Source: Alicycliphilus denitrificans_A
Lineage (GTDB): Bacteria; Pseudomonadota; Gammaproteobacteria; Burkholderiales; Burkholderiaceae_C
Direction of reading: 5' to 3'
Length of the DNA: 64,000 nt
NCBI RefSeq assembly: GCF_044792555.1
Contig: NZ_CP126239.1
Coordinates: forward strand, 217,307-281,306
Part shown: positions 61,049 through 64,000 of the stretch, piece after piece
How positions within the stretch are numbered: position 1 is the first letter of the stretch
Layout: every line of letters starts with the position of its first letter
Position numbers and translations under genes: made by a program
The notes under the pieces: generated by a model
What the model was told of the DNA's origin: nothing
Seen by the model: only the letters and a program-made list of their open reading frames with translations
Database searches by the model: none

Positions 61049-64000
61049 ATGACCACGCTCCATGAGACGGCCTATCCCAGCCTGAAACCCGATCCGACAC
61101 CCCGTGAGCTGGCGGAGCTTTACACACCGACCAAGGATGAACAACTCCTGGCTGCCGGCATCGGCAAGCGCGCCTTGCCGCGCATGGCGGCACTGATCCA
61201 CCTGAAAGTCTTCCAGCGCCTGGGCTATTTCATCTCCCTGGCCGAAGTGCCGCCGGTGATCCGGGAGCACATTGCGCAGCAGGTGGGCGTGGTTAGGCCG
61301 CCCCCGGCGGCGGACCTCAAGCGCTTCGAGGCCTCGGGCTCGCGCACCGCCTTGTTTGCGACCTTACGCCGGCACCTCAATGTCAAACCTATGAACCCGG
61401 GGGGCCACGCCTGGCTGGAGGTCGTGGCCGACACGGCGGCCGAGACCAAACACGCGGTGGCCGACATCATCAACGTGATGCTGGAGGAGCTGGTCCACCA
61501 TCGCTACGAGCTGCCCGCCTTCTCGACGCTGGACCGGATGGCGTATCGAGCCCGGGAAAAGAGCAACAACCGGTATTTCTCCGCAATCACCAACCAGCTG
61601 ACAGCCCATACCCGGACCTTGATCGACAGTTTGCTTAAAACCGCCACGGGCGAGTCGGTTTCTGCCTGGCAAATGCTCAAACGCGAACCCAAGCGGCCGA
61701 CCAACAAGGAAACGCGCACCTACATCCAGCACATCCGGCGCTTGCAGTACCTGGTGGAGCAGCTTCCCAAGCCCGACGTGCCGGTGCCCAAGCTCAAACA
61801 GTTTCGCCACCTGGCGCGCGCCCTCAATGCGGCCGAGATGGCCGAACTCAAGCCGCAAAAGCGCTACGCCCTGGCGGTGATCTTCATCCGGGCGCAGCAT
61901 GCCCAGTCCCTGGACGATGCCGCGGACCTGTTTATTCGCCTGATGCAGAACCTGGAAAACAATGCCAGGCAGAAATTGCTCTCGTTCCAGCAGGAGCGGG
62001 TCCAAAAAACCGACATGCTGGTTGGCCAGCTCAAAGACATCCTGGGCGCCTACCAGCTGGAGGGCACCGACACGCAGCGTGTGGACGCCATCGGCACCAC
62101 CCTGGTGGCCGACGTGGACGAGCTGCTCAACGAATGCGAACAGCACCTGGCCTATGCGGGCCGCAACCATCTGCCTTTCCTGCTGCAGCCCTACAAGATG
62201 GTCCGGGCCCAGTTGCTCAACTGCATCGGCATCGCCTCGCCCAAGGCCAGCAGCGAGGACCAGGTAGCGGAGCGGCTGATCGAGGCCCTTTACAAGCTGC
62301 GCGACAACCGTGCGGACATCGTGCCGCTGGACATGCTGGGCCTGACTGAAGACAAGGATTTCCGCTGGATGTCAGGCCAGTGGAAGCGGTTGGTGTTGGT
62401 CCGTCCATCCGGCAAGGGCCGGGCGGAGGCTGTCCACCGCCGGTATTTTGAACTGGCGGTCATGCATGCTGTCAAAGACGACCTGAAGTCGGGCGATCTC
62501 TTCATCAAGTACGGCGAGCGCTATGACGATTACCGCGAGCAGTTGGTCGATGACGAAACCTTTGAAAGAGAAGTGGGCGACTATGGCCAGGTCACCGGCA
62601 TCGAGACAGATCCCGGCACCTTTGTGGCGATGCTCAAATCGGCGATGTCCCAGCGGGCCCACGACATCGACGCCACTTTCCCGGAAAACGCCCATGCCGA
62701 GATCGTCGACGGCCGCCTGATCCTGCGGAAACCGCCGCGCTCAGAAATCGTCGAGGCGGCCGCGCGGATCGACGCCCTGATCACCGAGCGAATGGAGGCG
62801 GCCAGCATCGTGGACGTCATGATCGACACCGAGCGCTGGTTGGACCTGCACAAGCTGTTCCGGCCACTCGCCGGGACCGACAGCCGCCTGGAGGATCTGC
62901 GCATGCGCGTCATCACGACGCTGTTTTGCTACGGCTGCAACCTGGGGCCCGTGCAGACCGCCAAATCGATCAAAGGTCTGAGCCGCCGGCAGATTTCCTG
63001 GCTGAACTTGAAATACGTCAGCGAGGACCTCCTGGACAAGGCCATTGTCAAGGTGATCAACGCCTACAACAAGTTTGAGCTGCCAGGCTACTGGGGCACG
63101 GGCAAACACGCGTCGGCGGACGGCACCAAGTGGAATCTTTACGAGCAAAACCTACTGTCCGAGCACCATATCCGCTATGGTGGGTACGGCGGTATCGGCT
63201 ACTACCATGTATCGGACAAGTTCATCGCGCTGTTCAGCCATTTCATTTCCTGCGGCACCTATGAGGGCATCCACATCCTTGACGGGCTGATGACCAACGA
63301 ATCGGACATTCGACCGGACACGATTCACGGGGACACCCAGGCCCAGAGTTACCCGGTCTTCGCGCTGGCGCACCTCCTGGGCATCCAGCTCATGCCGCGC
63401 ATCCGGGGCATCCAAGACCTCAAATTCCATCGCCCGGAGCCGGGCAATGTTTACCGCAACATCAATGCGCTGTTCAGCGATGTGATCGACTGGCGGCTGA
63501 TTGAGCTGCATTTGCCGGCGATGCTGCGGGTGGCGGTTTCCATCAAGACCGGCAAGATCACGCCGTCGGCGATCCTGCGCCGGCTCGGCACCTACAGCCG
63601 CAAGAACAAGCTGTATTTCGCGTTTGTAGAGCTTGGCAAGGTCATCCGGACCATGTTCCTGCTGAGCTACATCGGCGATGTCGGGCTGCGCAAGGTAATC
63701 CATGCCGAAACCAATAAGAGCGAGCAGTTCAACGGCTTTGCTCAGTGGTCATTTTTTGGGGGAGAAGGGATCATTGCGGAGAACATCCGGCACGAGCAGC
63801 GCAAGGTGATCAAGTACAACCACCTGGTGGCCAACATGATCATTCTGCACAACGTGGTGGGCATGACGAAGGTGCTGCAGGAGCTTCGCGACGAGGGGAC
63901 CGAGATCACGCTGGAGATCCTGGGCGGCCTGGCGCCGTTCCGCACGGCGCACATCAACCGGTTTGGTGACTACACGCTGGATTTTCGGCGGAAGATTGGC
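61049..64000 (+). CDS. tnpA: Tn3-family transposase, C-terminus beyond window
   Basis: The open frame runs from the ATG at 61049 to the window edge (984 codons visible). An N-terminal DUF4158-like end-binding region is followed by the catalytic core: HASADGTKWNLYEQN (first Asp), DTIHGDTQAQSYPVFALAHL (second Asp) and ETNKSEQFNGFAQW (Glu), so nearly the whole protein is present. It is only distantly similar to the other Tn3-type transposases in this window. Confidence 0.93.
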   Translation, partial: MTTLHETAYPSLKPDPTPRELAELYTPTKDEQLLAAGIGKRALPRMAALIHLKVFQRLGYFISLAEVPPVIREHIAQQVGVVRPPPAADLKRFEASGSRTALFATLRRHLNVKPMNPGGHAWLEVVADTAAETKHAVADIINVMLEELVHHRYELPAFSTLDRMAYRAREKSNNRYFSAITNQLTAHTRTLIDSLLKTATGESVSAWQMLKREPKRPTNKETRTYIQHIRRLQYLVEQLPKPDVPVPKLKQFRHLARALNAAEMAELKPQKRYALAVIFIRAQHAQSLDDAADLFIRLMQNLENNARQKLLSFQQERVQKTDMLVGQLKDILGAYQLEGTDTQRVDAIGTTLVADVDELLNECEQHLAYAGRNHLPFLLQPYKMVRAQLLNCIGIASPKASSEDQVAERLIEALYKLRDNRADIVPLDMLGLTEDKDFRWMSGQWKRLVLVRPSGKGRAEAVHRRYFELAVMHAVKDDLKSGDLFIKYGERYDDYREQLVDDETFEREVGDYGQVTGIETDPGTFVAMLKSAMSQRAHDIDATFPENAHAEIVDGRLILRKPPRSEIVEAAARIDALITERMEAASIVDVMIDTERWLDLHKLFRPLAGTDSRLEDLRMRVITTLFCYGCNLGPVQTAKSIKGLSRRQISWLNLKYVSEDLLDKAIVKVINAYNKFELPGYWGTGKHASADGTKWNLYEQNLLSEHHIRYGGYGGIGYYHVSDKFIALFSHFISCGTYEGIHILDGLMTNESDIRPDTIHGDTQAQSYPVFALAHLLGIQLMPRIRGIQDLKFHRPEPGNVYRNINALFSDVIDWRLIELHLPAMLRVAVSIKTGKITPSAILRRLGTYSRKNKLYFAFVELGKVIRTMFLLSYIGDVGLRKVIHAETNKSEQFNGFAQWSFFGGEGIIAENIRHEQRKVIKYNHLVANMIILHNVVGMTKVLQELRDEGTEITLEILGGLAPFRTAHINRFGDYTLDFRRKIG

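Overview
The window reads as high-GC proteobacterial DNA, most likely from a betaproteobacterium (Burkholderiales or Rhodocyclales). This is inferred from the base composition, an IS1071, an IncP-1-type replication origin, fragments resembling ICEclc/PFGI-1-type elements and two chromate-resistance clusters. No tRNA, rRNA or CRISPR array was seen. Much of the window is accessory DNA built from nested mobile elements; I cannot tell whether the replicon is chromosome or plasmid.

Region by region. (1) 1-5.8 kb, minus strand: an iron-uptake operon in the order TonB receptor, ATP-grasp ligase, NIS synthetase, MFS exporter. This matches the pvuA/pvsABC part of vibrioferrin-type carboxylate siderophore loci. 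It sits behind a Fur-box-like site and is cut by the window edge. Bacterioferritin follows at 6.3-6.7 kb. (2) 6.8-13.9 kb: a complete IS30-family element, a Tn3-family element lacking one end, and an IS1071 remnant whose tnpA is cut by that Tn3 element. (3) 13.9-27 kb: DNA between two inverted IS1071 copies. It holds an FNR-type promoter, a cupredoxin-NirK fusion, a response regulator, an octaheme cytochrome c, a porin, a sensor kinase, an NHL propeller protein, a PepSY protein, an ABC ATPase, an ABC permease with a GldG-like domain, and two tandem DUF1080-like proteins. It ends in a PepSY-TM fragment and a PilL-like ICE gene truncated by IS1071. (4) 27-31.9 kb: complete 3204-bp IS1071, an IncP-1-type oriV with iterons and DnaA boxes, a YafQ/DinJ-type toxin-antitoxin pair, and the klcA promoter with KorA- and KorC-operator-like sites. 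klcA is cut after about five codons. (5) 31.9-38.2 kb: a Tn3-family transposon carrying tnpA, tnpR, a toxin-antitoxin pair and two integron-type cassettes (cupin; chlorite-dismutase-like) with attC sites but no integrase. (6) 38.2-45.5 kb: a broken HigB-type toxin with an intact antitoxin, orphan genes, and a first chromate cluster (chrB, chrA, small secreted protein, SOD-type chrC). (7) 45.5-56.3 kb: a second, divergent chromate cluster (chrB, chrA, SOD-rhodanese fusion, ChrB-C protein, two more members of the small secreted family, DUF1259/ChrL-like protein), then a heterodimeric ABC exporter and a frameshifted phosphotransferase. (8) 56.4-59.3 kb: an integrase with DUF2026 and TIGR02391-family genes. 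(9) 59.4 kb to the end: another Tn3-family element using a tyrosine recombinase. A 197-bp piece of it also lies at 45.65 kb in direct orientation.

The region I find most likely to be an undescribed functional unit is the IS1071-flanked set at 14.0-25.8 kb. A nitrite reductase is joined to an uncharacterised envelope electron-transfer and export operon with its own two-component system. Also notable are the integrase-less cassette array inside a Tn3 transposon and the three-member secreted protein family spread through the chromate clusters. All functional statements come from reading sequence motifs; no database search was run.
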